In this document: positions 5,027 to 11,226 of the stretch, one piece after another
Layout of the letters: each line of letters opens with the position of its first letter
How positions within the stretch are numbered: position 1 is the first letter of the stretch
NCBI GenBank assembly: GCA_002428905.1
Contig: DIYD01000126.1
Span: 1 to 11,226 of the forward strand
DNA length: 11,226 nucleotides
Direction of reading: 5' to 3'
Source: Bacteroidetes bacterium UBA6063
GTDB taxonomy: Bacteria > Bacteroidota > Bacteroidia > NS11-12g > UBA9320
Translations under genes and position numbers: made by a program
The notes under the pieces: generated by a model
The model's input: only the letters and a program-made list of their open reading frames with translations
Database searches by the model: none
What the model was told of the DNA's origin: nothing

Positions 5027-5905
5027 GTGAGTCAATTACTTTACTACCTGATAATCAAACCCTTATCCTATCTTCCGCATAGTGTCTTATATCGGATATC
5101 GGATGTGATCTATGTGCTTATGTACTACGGCTTTGGCTATCGAAAAAAAGTGGTGTTCCAAAACCTGCGAAATTCCTTTCCAGATAAATCAGAACAAGAG
5201 ATTAAACACATTGCACGTAAATTCTATCGCCATCTCAACGATCTCATCATTGAAGGTGTTAAAAATTTTAGCATTTCGGAGAAGTCGGCCTGCAAACGTA
5301 TGAAGGTTTTAAACCCGGAATTACTGAATGCCTTCGCCGATAAAAATCAAAGCGTTATCCTGGTAGGTGGACACTACAATAACTGGGAGTTGCTGGCAAT
5401 TGCACTTGACTCACAAGTTAAACACCAAACGGTTGGTTTATTCACCAAGCTTACCAATGCCTTTTTCAACAAAGTTGTCTTATCCAGCCGAAGCAAATAT
5501 GGAATTCAAATGATTCCGACGAAGCAAGCATCACGCTTCTTTACAGAGGACAGCTCCAACAATACCGCTACGCTATTCGGTGCGGACCAAAGTCCGACGT
5601 ACAGCAAAAATGTGATATGGACGACCTTCCTGAATCAGGAGACCGCTGTGGCGTTCGGTACGGAACGATATGCAAAACAGTACGACTATCCTGTGATTTA
5701 TGGAAAAATCGAAAAGGTAAAACGCGGACATTACACCTTTGAAATGGAAGTCATTACAGACCAGCCAAACAGCCTGGATTATGGTGCCATATCAATTGAA
5801 CATACCCAACGCCTTGAGAAACAAATATTGAGAGAGCCAGCCTATTGGCTTTGGACACACAAGCGCTGGAAGCGCAAGCGAAAACCCGAAGAAGAAGTAT
5901 TGTAA
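5027..5905 (+). CDS. LpxL/HtrB-type lysophospholipid or lipid A acyltransferase
   Basis: 292 aa. The start is a GTG: the in-frame codon at 5021-5023 is TAA, and GTG at 5027 is the first start after it. The N-terminus is hydrophobic (LLYYLIIKPLSYLP), consistent with anchoring to the inner membrane. The catalytic H-x4-E/D motif is HYNNWE (H116 to E121) within SVILVGGHYNNWELLA. GADQSP (185-190) and the AFGTERYA segment (209-216) match later conserved blocks, and the C-terminus REPAYWLWTHKRWKRK (269-284) is the family's usual WxHxRxK ending. Family members transfer an acyl chain to Kdo-lipid A or a lysolipid. Which substrate applies here cannot be read from sequence. It is the third gene of the rpsP-rimM operon, 21 nt after rimM. 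Confidence 0.88.
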   Translation: MSQLLYYLIIKPLSYLPHSVLYRISDVIYVLMYYGFGYRKKVVFQNLRNSFPDKSEQEIKHIARKFYRHLNDLIIEGVKNFSISEKSACKRMKVLNPELLNAFADKNQSVILVGGHYNNWELLAIALDSQVKHQTVGLFTKLTNAFFNKVVLSSRSKYGIQMIPTKQASRFFTEDSSNNTATLFGADQSPTYSKNVIWTTFLNQETAVAFGTERYAKQYDYPVIYGKIEKVKRGHYTFEMEVITDQPNSLDYGAISIEHTQRLEKQILREPAYWLWTHKRWKRKRKPEEEVL

Positions 5906-5952
5906 CCAACTTCAACGCACAACTGCACATTGAAGTTGGTCATTGAACCAAC
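5905..5952. terminator. overlapping hairpins between the convergent acyltransferase and lysA genes
   Basis: ACCAACTTCAA (5905-5915) and TTGAAGTTGGT (5930-5940) form a perfect 11-bp stem with a 14-nt loop, beginning at the last base of the acyltransferase stop codon. GTTGGT (5935-5940) can instead pair with ACCAAC (5947-5952) across a 6-nt loop, so the two hairpins exclude each other. The position suggests a bidirectional terminator, but no T-run follows on either strand. Rho-dependent ending or RNA protection is equally possible. Confidence 0.45.
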
Positions 5953-5989
5953 GCTCACTCCGCCCCGCCTCGGTCCTTATCTCCGAGCA

Positions 5990-7222
5990 CTATATCTCAA
6001 TGGAAACCTGATTTCGAATTAAGTCGTCAAAGGTCTCCCGCTTTCGAATCAAATGCGCTTTGCCCTTATGTATTAATACTTCAGCCGGACGATAACGAGA
6101 ATTGTAGTTCGAACTCATACTCATAGCGTAAGCACCCGCATTGTGCATGGCAAGAATATCACCTTCGCGTACTTCATTCAATTGTCGATCGTAACCTAGA
6201 GTATCTGTCTCACAGATATAACCAACCACGGAGTATATACGTTTAGTCCCGTTTGGGTTGCTCAAATTCGTAATCTGGTGGTATGCATCGTACAATTTGG
6301 GGCGTAAGAGGTGGTTCTGACCACTATCCACACCTACAAATACGGTAGACGTGGTTTGCTTAATTACATTTGCACGTACCAGGAAGTAACCGGACTCGCT
6401 TACCAAAAACTTACCAGGTTCGAACCACAATTGCAGCGCACGCCCGTAGTCTTCGCAAAACGTTTGAAAACGCTCCGTAATTCGTTTCCCCAACGCCTCA
6501 ATGTCGGTGGTCACATCTCCCTGGCGGTACCCAACCTTGAAGCCTGAACCGAAATCCATAAACTCAAGATCTTTAAATTCTCGGGCTGCATTGAACAACA
6601 GGTCGGCACCTATGATAAACACCTCAGGGTCAAGAATATCTGAACCCGTGTGCATATGTAAACCATTAACCTTTATATCATAATTCTTTACTACACGCAG
6701 TACATGAGGTACTTGATGAATGGAGATTCCAAACTTGGAATCGATATGACCTACTGAGATGTGTGAATGACCGCCAGCCATAATGTGCGGGTTGAGTCGT
6801 ATACACACAGGTACACTAGAACCATATGCATCTCCGAACTGCTCTAAGATCGAAATATTGTCGATGTTGATCTGAACACCAATTTCAACAGCCTTTTTGA
6901 TTTCATCAATCGAAACACCGTTCGGGGTGTATAAGATTTCATGTGGTTCATAGCCGGCTTCCAGACCAAGTTTTACTTCCTGGATGGAAACTGTATCGAG
7001 GCCACAACCCTCACTTCGCAACAGCTTTAAGATATTAATGTTCGTTAACGCCTTACAAGCATATTTAATCTTGAGATCGACATCCTTAAACGCACCTGTC
7101 AACCGTTTGTATTGTTTCACAATCTTGTCTGCATCATAGACATAAACCGGTGAACCATACTCGTTTGCAACGTCAAGCAAATCAACCCCTTGGATTTGAT
7201 AACTTGTTTCTTTTAACTCCAT
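5990..7222 (-). CDS. lysA: diaminopimelate decarboxylase (PLP-dependent)
   Basis: LysA converts meso-2,6-diaminopimelate to L-lysine and CO2, the last step of lysine synthesis, in the cytoplasm. The 410-aa length is normal for a fold-III PLP decarboxylase. The PLP lysine is K57 in IKYACKALTN. HMHTGSDI (189-196) and DFGSGF (223-228) supply cofactor contacts, and EPGKFL (268-273) gives the phosphate-binding region. CETD (337-340) is the active-site cysteine motif from the partner subunit, followed by NAGAYAMSMSSNYNSR (361-376) and RPAE. The HIDSKFGISIHQ segment is as I recall for Bacteroidota LysA. The ATG at 7222 matches the family N-terminus. It is convergent with the acyltransferase and lies after the M48 gene's strong terminator. 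I saw no clear promoter and no lysine riboswitch in the 60-nt leader space. Confidence 0.95.
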   Translation of the reverse strand: MELKETSYQIQGVDLLDVANEYGSPVYVYDADKIVKQYKRLTGAFKDVDLKIKYACKALTNINILKLLRSEGCGLDTVSIQEVKLGLEAGYEPHEILYTPNGVSIDEIKKAVEIGVQINIDNISILEQFGDAYGSSVPVCIRLNPHIMAGGHSHISVGHIDSKFGISIHQVPHVLRVVKNYDIKVNGLHMHTGSDILDPEVFIIGADLLFNAAREFKDLEFMDFGSGFKVGYRQGDVTTDIEALGKRITERFQTFCEDYGRALQLWFEPGKFLVSESGYFLVRANVIKQTTSTVFVGVDSGQNHLLRPKLYDAYHQITNLSNPNGTKRIYSVVGYICETDTLGYDRQLNEVREGDILAMHNAGAYAMSMSSNYNSRYRPAEVLIHKGKAHLIRKRETFDDLIRNQVSIEI

Positions 7223-7283
7223 TAATGTATTTATTTAACTAATTATTCTTTCTTCATCCGGTTTTCTCCGCATGAATCTTTTC

Positions 7284-7321
7284 TTAATAAAAAAGCCTTC
7301 TTGCACTGGCAAAAAGGCTTT
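7284..7321 (-). terminator. intrinsic terminator of the tamL-M48 unit
   Basis: On the - strand AAAGCCTTTTTGC pairs with GCAAGAAGGCTTT, a 13-bp stem with one G-U pair and a CAGT loop (7292-7321). It is followed at once by a T-rich tract (7284-7291). It starts 24 nt past the stop of the M48 gene and isolates lysA from upstream transcription. Confidence 0.87.
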
Positions 7322-7344
7322 GTAACTCTTTTATTGCCAAACAG

Positions 7345-8145
7345 TTAAGGTAAGCTCTTCTTGAACTCCTTATATCTGTCTTCAAACTTCTCGCCTACTT
7401 TACCTCCCTTATCTTCCCAGTACGATTTGATGTCTTCAATGCGGTTATCCGGATTTGGGTGCGTACTTAAAAACTCGGGAAGTCCGCCCTGTCCGTCTAG
7501 TTTCTCAAAGAAACCAGCTGCACCTCGTGCATCGTATTGGGTAGGATATAAATAGTCAACCGATCGCATATCTGCTTCAGACTCATTGCCTCTGCTGTAC
7601 GAAAGATTTAACATGCCTTTGGCAACATTGGCAACCGCACCAGAATCGTTACCAAACATAACGGCAAACAATACATCGGTACCATATTGCTTGGTGAGTG
7701 CTTCTGTTGAATGACGCTCGTCTGCATGCGCAATTTCATGGCCCATAACACCAGCTAGTTCATCCTCTGAATCCAAAAACTTAATTAGTCCGGTGTATAC
7801 ATAGATGTATCCACCCGGTGTACAGAATGCATTCAAGACAGAATCGTTCTGGATAATTCGCATTTGCCATACAAATTCGTCTTTGTACTGCACCTTGCCT
7901 GTGTTCAATAATGTGTCCGTAATGCGATGCAAATGGGCATAAGCATCCGGGTAACTGGCACTATCAAGAATTGGGAAGTTCACCGAATCGTTTTCGATTT
8001 CGGCCGAGACCTGTGCACCAAAGTCCTTATCATCCTGCAATGAGAATAAATTGACACCGCGCTTGTTACCCTCGTCGTCTGTGCATCCATGCATGAATGC
8101 GAAACAGGTAATCAACAATGCTATGCCAGTAATTCTAATTCTCAT
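7345..8145 (-). CDS. M48-family zinc metalloprotease, outer-membrane lipoprotein type (LoiP/BepA-like)
   Basis: 266 aa from the ATG at 8145. An in-frame GTG at 8163 would lie inside the -7 element and add residues before the signal, so it is rejected. The N-terminus MRIRITGIALLITCFAFMHGC is a lipoprotein signal with the lipid-modified cysteine at 21. The zinc site is HEIAH (136-140), with the third ligand E188 in ESEAD (188-192, the E-x-x-A-D motif). CTPGGYIYVYTGL (108-120) and STHPNPDNRI (227-236) are typical of the periplasmic M48 proteases. It has no TPR domain, so it is closer in size to E. coli LoiP (YggG) than to BepA, which are known for outer-membrane protein quality control. It lies 36 nt downstream of the TamL-like gene, fitting an envelope-assembly role. 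Confidence 0.92.
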   Translation of the reverse strand: MRIRITGIALLITCFAFMHGCTDDEGNKRGVNLFSLQDDKDFGAQVSAEIENDSVNFPILDSASYPDAYAHLHRITDTLLNTGKVQYKDEFVWQMRIIQNDSVLNAFCTPGGYIYVYTGLIKFLDSEDELAGVMGHEIAHADERHSTEALTKQYGTDVLFAVMFGNDSGAVANVAKGMLNLSYSRGNESEADMRSVDYLYPTQYDARGAAGFFEKLDGQGGLPEFLSTHPNPDNRIEDIKSYWEDKGGKVGEKFEDRYKEFKKSLP

Positions 8146-8162
8146 TTGCTTTAAAAAGTCCA

Positions 8163-8170
8163 CAAATGTA
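8163..8170 (-). promoter_or_regulatory. -7 element for the M48 protease gene
   Basis: On the - strand the bases read TACATTTG, an exact TAnnTTTG match, inside the 36-nt gap after the TamL-like gene. It would give a leader of about 10 nt to the ATG at 8145. The protease may therefore be made from its own promoter as well as by read-through. No -33 TTG was seen at normal spacing. Confidence 0.45.
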
Positions 8171-8181
8171 AGCGAAGTTCA

Positions 8182-10461
8182 TTAAAACGGGTATCCTACG
8201 GCAATATTCCATACCGGACGATTGAAAAACCACTTGCTATCAAAGAAATTTCGGATCACCGCACGTTCGTTTAGCTCGAAGTTTGGATCCCAAACGGGTA
8301 TGCCTAAGTCGGCTCGCAGCAACAAAAACTCCATGTCTAACCGTAAACCAAGCCCCGTATTGATTGCGAATTCATTTAAGAAACGATCCGCCTTGAACTC
8401 GCCGTTCGGAAACAGCGTATCTGCCTTTAGGTTCCATACATTACCCGCATCCATAAACAATGCCCCATCCAGGCCTACCGCTGCTTCAACGATATTGAAA
8501 CGATATTCTACGTTACCGAGCAAGCCTAATTCTCCGGTACGTGTAAGTTGAAGATTGTTCTCGGCAGAAAAAGAGCCTGGTCCAACCGTACGGAGTCGCC
8601 AGCCTCTTAAGTAATTGGAACCACCACTGGCAAATCGTCTTTCGTAAGGTATAACCGATTGATCTCCAATAGGTACACCAATACCAGCAAATCCGCGGAT
8701 CACCAGTTCGTTTCGATTACTCAAGTGAATGTGGTAACGTAAATCTGCATCGGTACGGACAAAGGTTGAGTGTTGTACACCAAAACGGTCCCCATTATTC
8801 GTGAGTAAGGGCAGCCAAACCCCAGCCACTTCCAAAAAATTGGAATGTATCACCCAATACCTTCTATCATCTTCCTTTCTATTGGTGAAATATCCACCCA
8901 ACTGTTGACTGGTAATGAGGTTATTCGTAAATATTCGATTTAAACTTTCAACGTAGCTACTCGACACATTGTCGAATAAATTAGGCTTGTAACTCGCCTG
9001 GTTTAAACTAATGAGCAAAGGAGAATAGGACAATTCAAAATTGCGATCGCTGAACTTGTACGTATACGACAATGGAAACAGGTTTCTTTGATAAAACGGG
9101 TTGGTTTCATACAAATAACTTGCTGTAAAGTTCGTCTTTACCGAACTGATTTTCAAATCATTACCCTTCTTACGAAAGAACAATAGCTGTGGAATTTTCA
9201 ACTCGGTGCTAAACTCTTGTATAAACGTACTGAACGCCGAATTACTGTCGCTGGTAAACTGCGTTTCCAACGCAGTGCGAATATTAAAATCCAGTTCTTC
9301 GCCGTTGTGAAAGACGTTCTTGTTCTTTAGCGAGATTTCATTGGCAATACCATAGTTTCTACTCGCCTGTGCATTGTTAAACCGCTGGTTTGTACTGATA
9401 AACTGCGGCTGCCAAACCAAATCGTATTTCAGGGATGGTCGCAGTAAGACCAACACATCAATACGCGAAGGATCTTCCTCATGCTCAACCATATTCACCG
9501 CCACGTTATTGAAGAGGTTAAGGCTCACCAAACGTTCATATGTCGTAGCCAGATTCTCCTGGCTGAAATAGGTGTTTTCTTTGAGTAAGATATTATTGGC
9601 AATTACAGCAGGAGAAATATCCATACCGTTCATCACAAAGGTGATATTGTGTCTGACATTCCTAACCGTATCATTGAAGATCGTTCCGGTTTGAAAGACC
9701 ACAGTGACCTTTCCGATTTCTTGCTTTACGTGGCTGCTTGAATCCGGATCTTGAATGATCAAATCGACCCGTGCTTTGGTGCCCTTGCCTATCGTATCAA
9801 TGACGTAGTCGATAAACGAGGGGTTGAAGTAAAAGAATCCATTATCGCGAAGCAGATTGCTTATTCGACTTCGCTCCTCCCCCATTTTATCAAAATCGAT
9901 TGCCATTCCAGAGCGAATGACTGCGTCACTTTCATTGGCTTCAAGCAATCTTCGGATGGTATCTGAAGCGACCACATAGTTCAAACTATCAATGGTATAT
10001 GCCGGACCTTCATCCACCCAATACCAAACCCGCTGTTTACGCAAGTTTAATGCCTTGGCAATCTTCGTTTGATTTACTTCGTAGGTAACATTATTATCGA
10101 AATACCCCTTTTTGATCAGGTAGCGTTCCATGTTTTCCGCTGAAGATCTGATCGCTGCAGAATCCACAAGCACCGGCGGTTCACCAATTTTGTCCAACCC
10201 CACCTGCTTGCCTAAATAGTTCACCCACATGTGGGCCTTAAAGAACAAAACACGTCTATTCGGATTGGAACGAACCTGATTGAGCAACTCCGATTCCGGA
10301 GCCGATTCTTGCATGCCTTTAACGCGGTTACGTTGCAACAGGTACTCATTTTCGGGCACCAACTTGGAATATTTACACGAAGTAAAAAAGAGACAAGAAA
10401 CCAAAACGATAACTACCTTTGCAGGCGAAAGCGTCCGTCTAATTTGGTTACCAAAAGTCAC
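8182..10461 (-). CDS. TamL-like Omp85/BamA-TamA family outer-membrane lipoprotein
   Basis: About 759 aa from a GTG at 10461; no ATG is available. In-frame TTG codons at 10476 and 10515 are alternatives, but 10515 lies ahead of the -7 element at 10501-10508. The n-region (TFGNQIRRTLSPAK) and hydrophobic VVIVLVSCLFF lead to a lipobox FTSC with Cys29. Lipid attachment separates the Bacteroidota TamL group from classical TamA. POTRA-like repeats span about residues 90-340 (LLRDNGFFYFNPSFIDY; a later LNLFNNVAV segment). The C-terminal half is the 16-strand barrel, with the lid-loop motif RRFASGGSNYLRGW (LRGW at 618-621) and a terminal NIAVGYPF whose final F is the outer-membrane signal. TamA-type proteins help insert proteins or lipids at the outer membrane, usually with TamB, which is not in this window. 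The M48 protease follows. Confidence 0.88.
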   Translation of the reverse strand: MTFGNQIRRTLSPAKVVIVLVSCLFFTSCKYSKLVPENEYLLQRNRVKGMQESAPESELLNQVRSNPNRRVLFFKAHMWVNYLGKQVGLDKIGEPPVLVDSAAIRSSAENMERYLIKKGYFDNNVTYEVNQTKIAKALNLRKQRVWYWVDEGPAYTIDSLNYVVASDTIRRLLEANESDAVIRSGMAIDFDKMGEERSRISNLLRDNGFFYFNPSFIDYVIDTIGKGTKARVDLIIQDPDSSSHVKQEIGKVTVVFQTGTIFNDTVRNVRHNITFVMNGMDISPAVIANNILLKENTYFSQENLATTYERLVSLNLFNNVAVNMVEHEEDPSRIDVLVLLRPSLKYDLVWQPQFISTNQRFNNAQASRNYGIANEISLKNKNVFHNGEELDFNIRTALETQFTSDSNSAFSTFIQEFSTELKIPQLLFFRKKGNDLKISSVKTNFTASYLYETNPFYQRNLFPLSYTYKFSDRNFELSYSPLLISLNQASYKPNLFDNVSSSYVESLNRIFTNNLITSQQLGGYFTNRKEDDRRYWVIHSNFLEVAGVWLPLLTNNGDRFGVQHSTFVRTDADLRYHIHLSNRNELVIRGFAGIGVPIGDQSVIPYERRFASGGSNYLRGWRLRTVGPGSFSAENNLQLTRTGELGLLGNVEYRFNIVEAAVGLDGALFMDAGNVWNLKADTLFPNGEFKADRFLNEFAINTGLGLRLDMEFLLLRADLGIPVWDPNFELNERAVIRNFFDSKWFFNRPVWNIAVGYPF
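10414..10421 (+). promoter_or_regulatory. -7 element for the trmH-family gene
   Basis: TACCTTTG followed by C is an exact TAnnTTTG match. It lies 22 nt before the TTG start at 10444, predicting a leader of about 15 nt. It lies wholly inside the coding sequence for the TamL-like signal peptide on the other strand. No -33 TTG is seen. Confidence 0.5.
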
Positions 10462-11175
10462 ATCAAGTTTGTTCAATCCCTGCACCGGAAGAAATATCGT
10501 CAAAAATACGGCCAATTTATGGTTGAGGGTGAAAAGTCGGTGTTAGAACTCGTCAACAGTTCGTTGAAAACAGTCGAAATATTTGCGCGTGAAGAATGGT
10601 TGAAAACACACAACTCGGAGTTGAACGGGATAACTTGTCATAGTGCATCGCAAGCCGATCTGGAACGTATGTCGTTTTTTAAGAGTCCTTCTCCCGTAAT
10701 CGCTGTTGCAGAACAACGCACGATTGTTGAATCAGAGCCAACATCAAAATGGATCATTGCCCTTGACGGTATAAATGATCCGGGGAATCTAGGCACCATT
10801 ATTCGTATAGCAGATTGGTATGGCATTGATCAGGTCTGGTGTTCGAACAACACCGTTGACGTATACAATCCTAAGGTAATCAGCAGCACCATGGGTTCAT
10901 TTACACGAGTGACGGTGATTTACGATGAACTTCATGAACGATTGGCTCAACCTAACCAACGCCTGTTCTTCACCTTGATGGCTGGAGAATCCGTATCGAA
11001 CATCTCATCTGAACCTGGAGGAATCATTGTAATTGGTAGTGAGGCAAATGGTATTTCCGATAAGGTACTGGCCTTACACCATGAAGCCATCACTATTCCC
11101 AGACTCGGCGAGGCCGAGAGCCTGAATGCGGGTGTGGCAACGGCCATTATTTGCGACAGACTGGTACGGGGCTAA
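10444..11175 (+). CDS. SpoU/TrmH-family RNA 2'-O-methyltransferase
   Basis: 243 aa from a TTG at 10444, the only usable start that keeps the N-terminal substrate-binding segment (VTKSHIKFVQSLHRKKYRQK, then GQFMVEGEKSV). The next ATG would remove it, and the far upstream ATG at 10231 runs through the opposite gene. The SpoU catalytic domain has all three motifs of the knotted AdoMet fold. Motif 1 is ALDGINDPGNLGTIIRIAD (106-124) with N111 and R121. Motif 2 is IGSEANGIS (197-205). Motif 3 is IPRLGEAESLNAGVA (218-232), where SLNAGVA replaces the more usual SLNVSVA. Members methylate a ribose 2'-OH in tRNA or 23S rRNA; the target here is not readable. A -7 element at 10414-10421 supports the TTG start. 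It is divergent from, and overlaps, the TamL-like gene. Confidence 0.9.
   Translation: MVTKSHIKFVQSLHRKKYRQKYGQFMVEGEKSVLELVNSSLKTVEIFAREEWLKTHNSELNGITCHSASQADLERMSFFKSPSPVIAVAEQRTIVESEPTSKWIIALDGINDPGNLGTIIRIADWYGIDQVWCSNNTVDVYNPKVISSTMGSFTRVTVIYDELHERLAQPNQRLFFTLMAGESVSNISSEPGGIIVIGSEANGISDKVLALHHEAITIPRLGEAESLNAGVATAIICDRLVRG
10501..10508 (-). promoter_or_regulatory. -7 element for the TamL-like gene
   Basis: On the - strand the bases read TATTTTTG, an exact TAnnTTTG match, 39 nt before the GTG at 10461. This predicts a leader of about 33 nt. It lies inside the coding sequence of the divergent methyltransferase (codons near its residues 20-22). No -33 TTG is seen at normal spacing. Confidence 0.45.
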
Positions 11176-11226
11176 CGCAATTGTCTAATATAACAGTATA
11201 CCAATTGTTCAATTGATTCATTGTTC

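Noticed and set aside
7235..7273. A 12-codon ORF upstream of lysA that might be a lysine attenuator leader peptide
   Set aside because: It encodes one lysine only, and no terminator/antiterminator pair follows it before lysA. The nearby hairpin is the terminator of the M48 gene and lies before this ORF.
8146..8163. M48 protease starting from the GTG at 8163
   Set aside because: It overlaps the -7 element and adds six residues before a good ATG-initiated lipoprotein signal.
10231..10443. N-terminal extension of the methyltransferase from the ATG at 10231
   Set aside because: The extra 71 residues are antisense to the TamL-like coding region, have no family match, and lie before the -7 element at 10414.
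10462..10515. TamL-like protein starting from the TTG at 10515
   Set aside because: The extra residues precede the lipoprotein signal, and the start would lie upstream of the -7 element at 10501-10508. The GTG at 10461 gives a normal lipoprotein n-region.

Overview
This window reads as chromosomal DNA of a member of the Bacteroidota, probably from the Cytophagales/Flavobacteriales side. The grounds are: a 30S protein S16 with a long acidic C-terminal tail, a LysA of the type usual in that phylum, a lipoprotein form of TamA (TamL-like), and -7 elements of the form TAnnTTTG, the phylum's housekeeping promoter motif, ahead of at least five genes. Shine-Dalgarno sequences are weak or absent. I see no rRNA, tRNA, transposase, integrase or CRISPR array.

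Left part (1-3549): six small genes on mixed strands, most without an assigned function, with loose intergenic DNA holding several inverted repeats. They are a CdiI-like immunity protein cut by the window edge, a conserved small cytoplasmic protein, an unrecognised 202-aa protein, an unrecognised 264-aa membrane protein, a thioredoxin-fold protein without the active-site cysteines, and an exported small beta-rich protein. This is accessory-type DNA. I do not see a coherent new system in it.

Middle (3771-5905): rpsP, rimM and an LpxL/HtrB-type acyltransferase run on the + strand with gaps of 6 and 21 nt, behind one recognisable promoter and a short 5' leader hairpin. The trmD and rplS genes that follow rimM in many bacteria are not here. 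A structured intergenic stretch separates this operon from convergent lysA (5990-7222, - strand), the last step of lysine synthesis and source of the meso-diaminopimelate branch point.

Right part (7284-11226): on the - strand a TamL-like Omp85 lipoprotein is followed by an M48 zinc metalloprotease lipoprotein and a strong intrinsic terminator, a probable envelope-biogenesis unit. A SpoU/TrmH-family RNA methyltransferase runs divergently on the + strand. The two divergent genes appear to overlap head to head by about 18 bp. Each has a non-ATG start, and each one's -7 element lies inside the other's coding sequence. The last 51 bases hold only a few CAATTG repeats.

The observations most worth checking are the divergent overlap, the cysteine-less thioredoxin-like protein, the apparently orphan CdiI-like gene and the rpsP leader hairpin.
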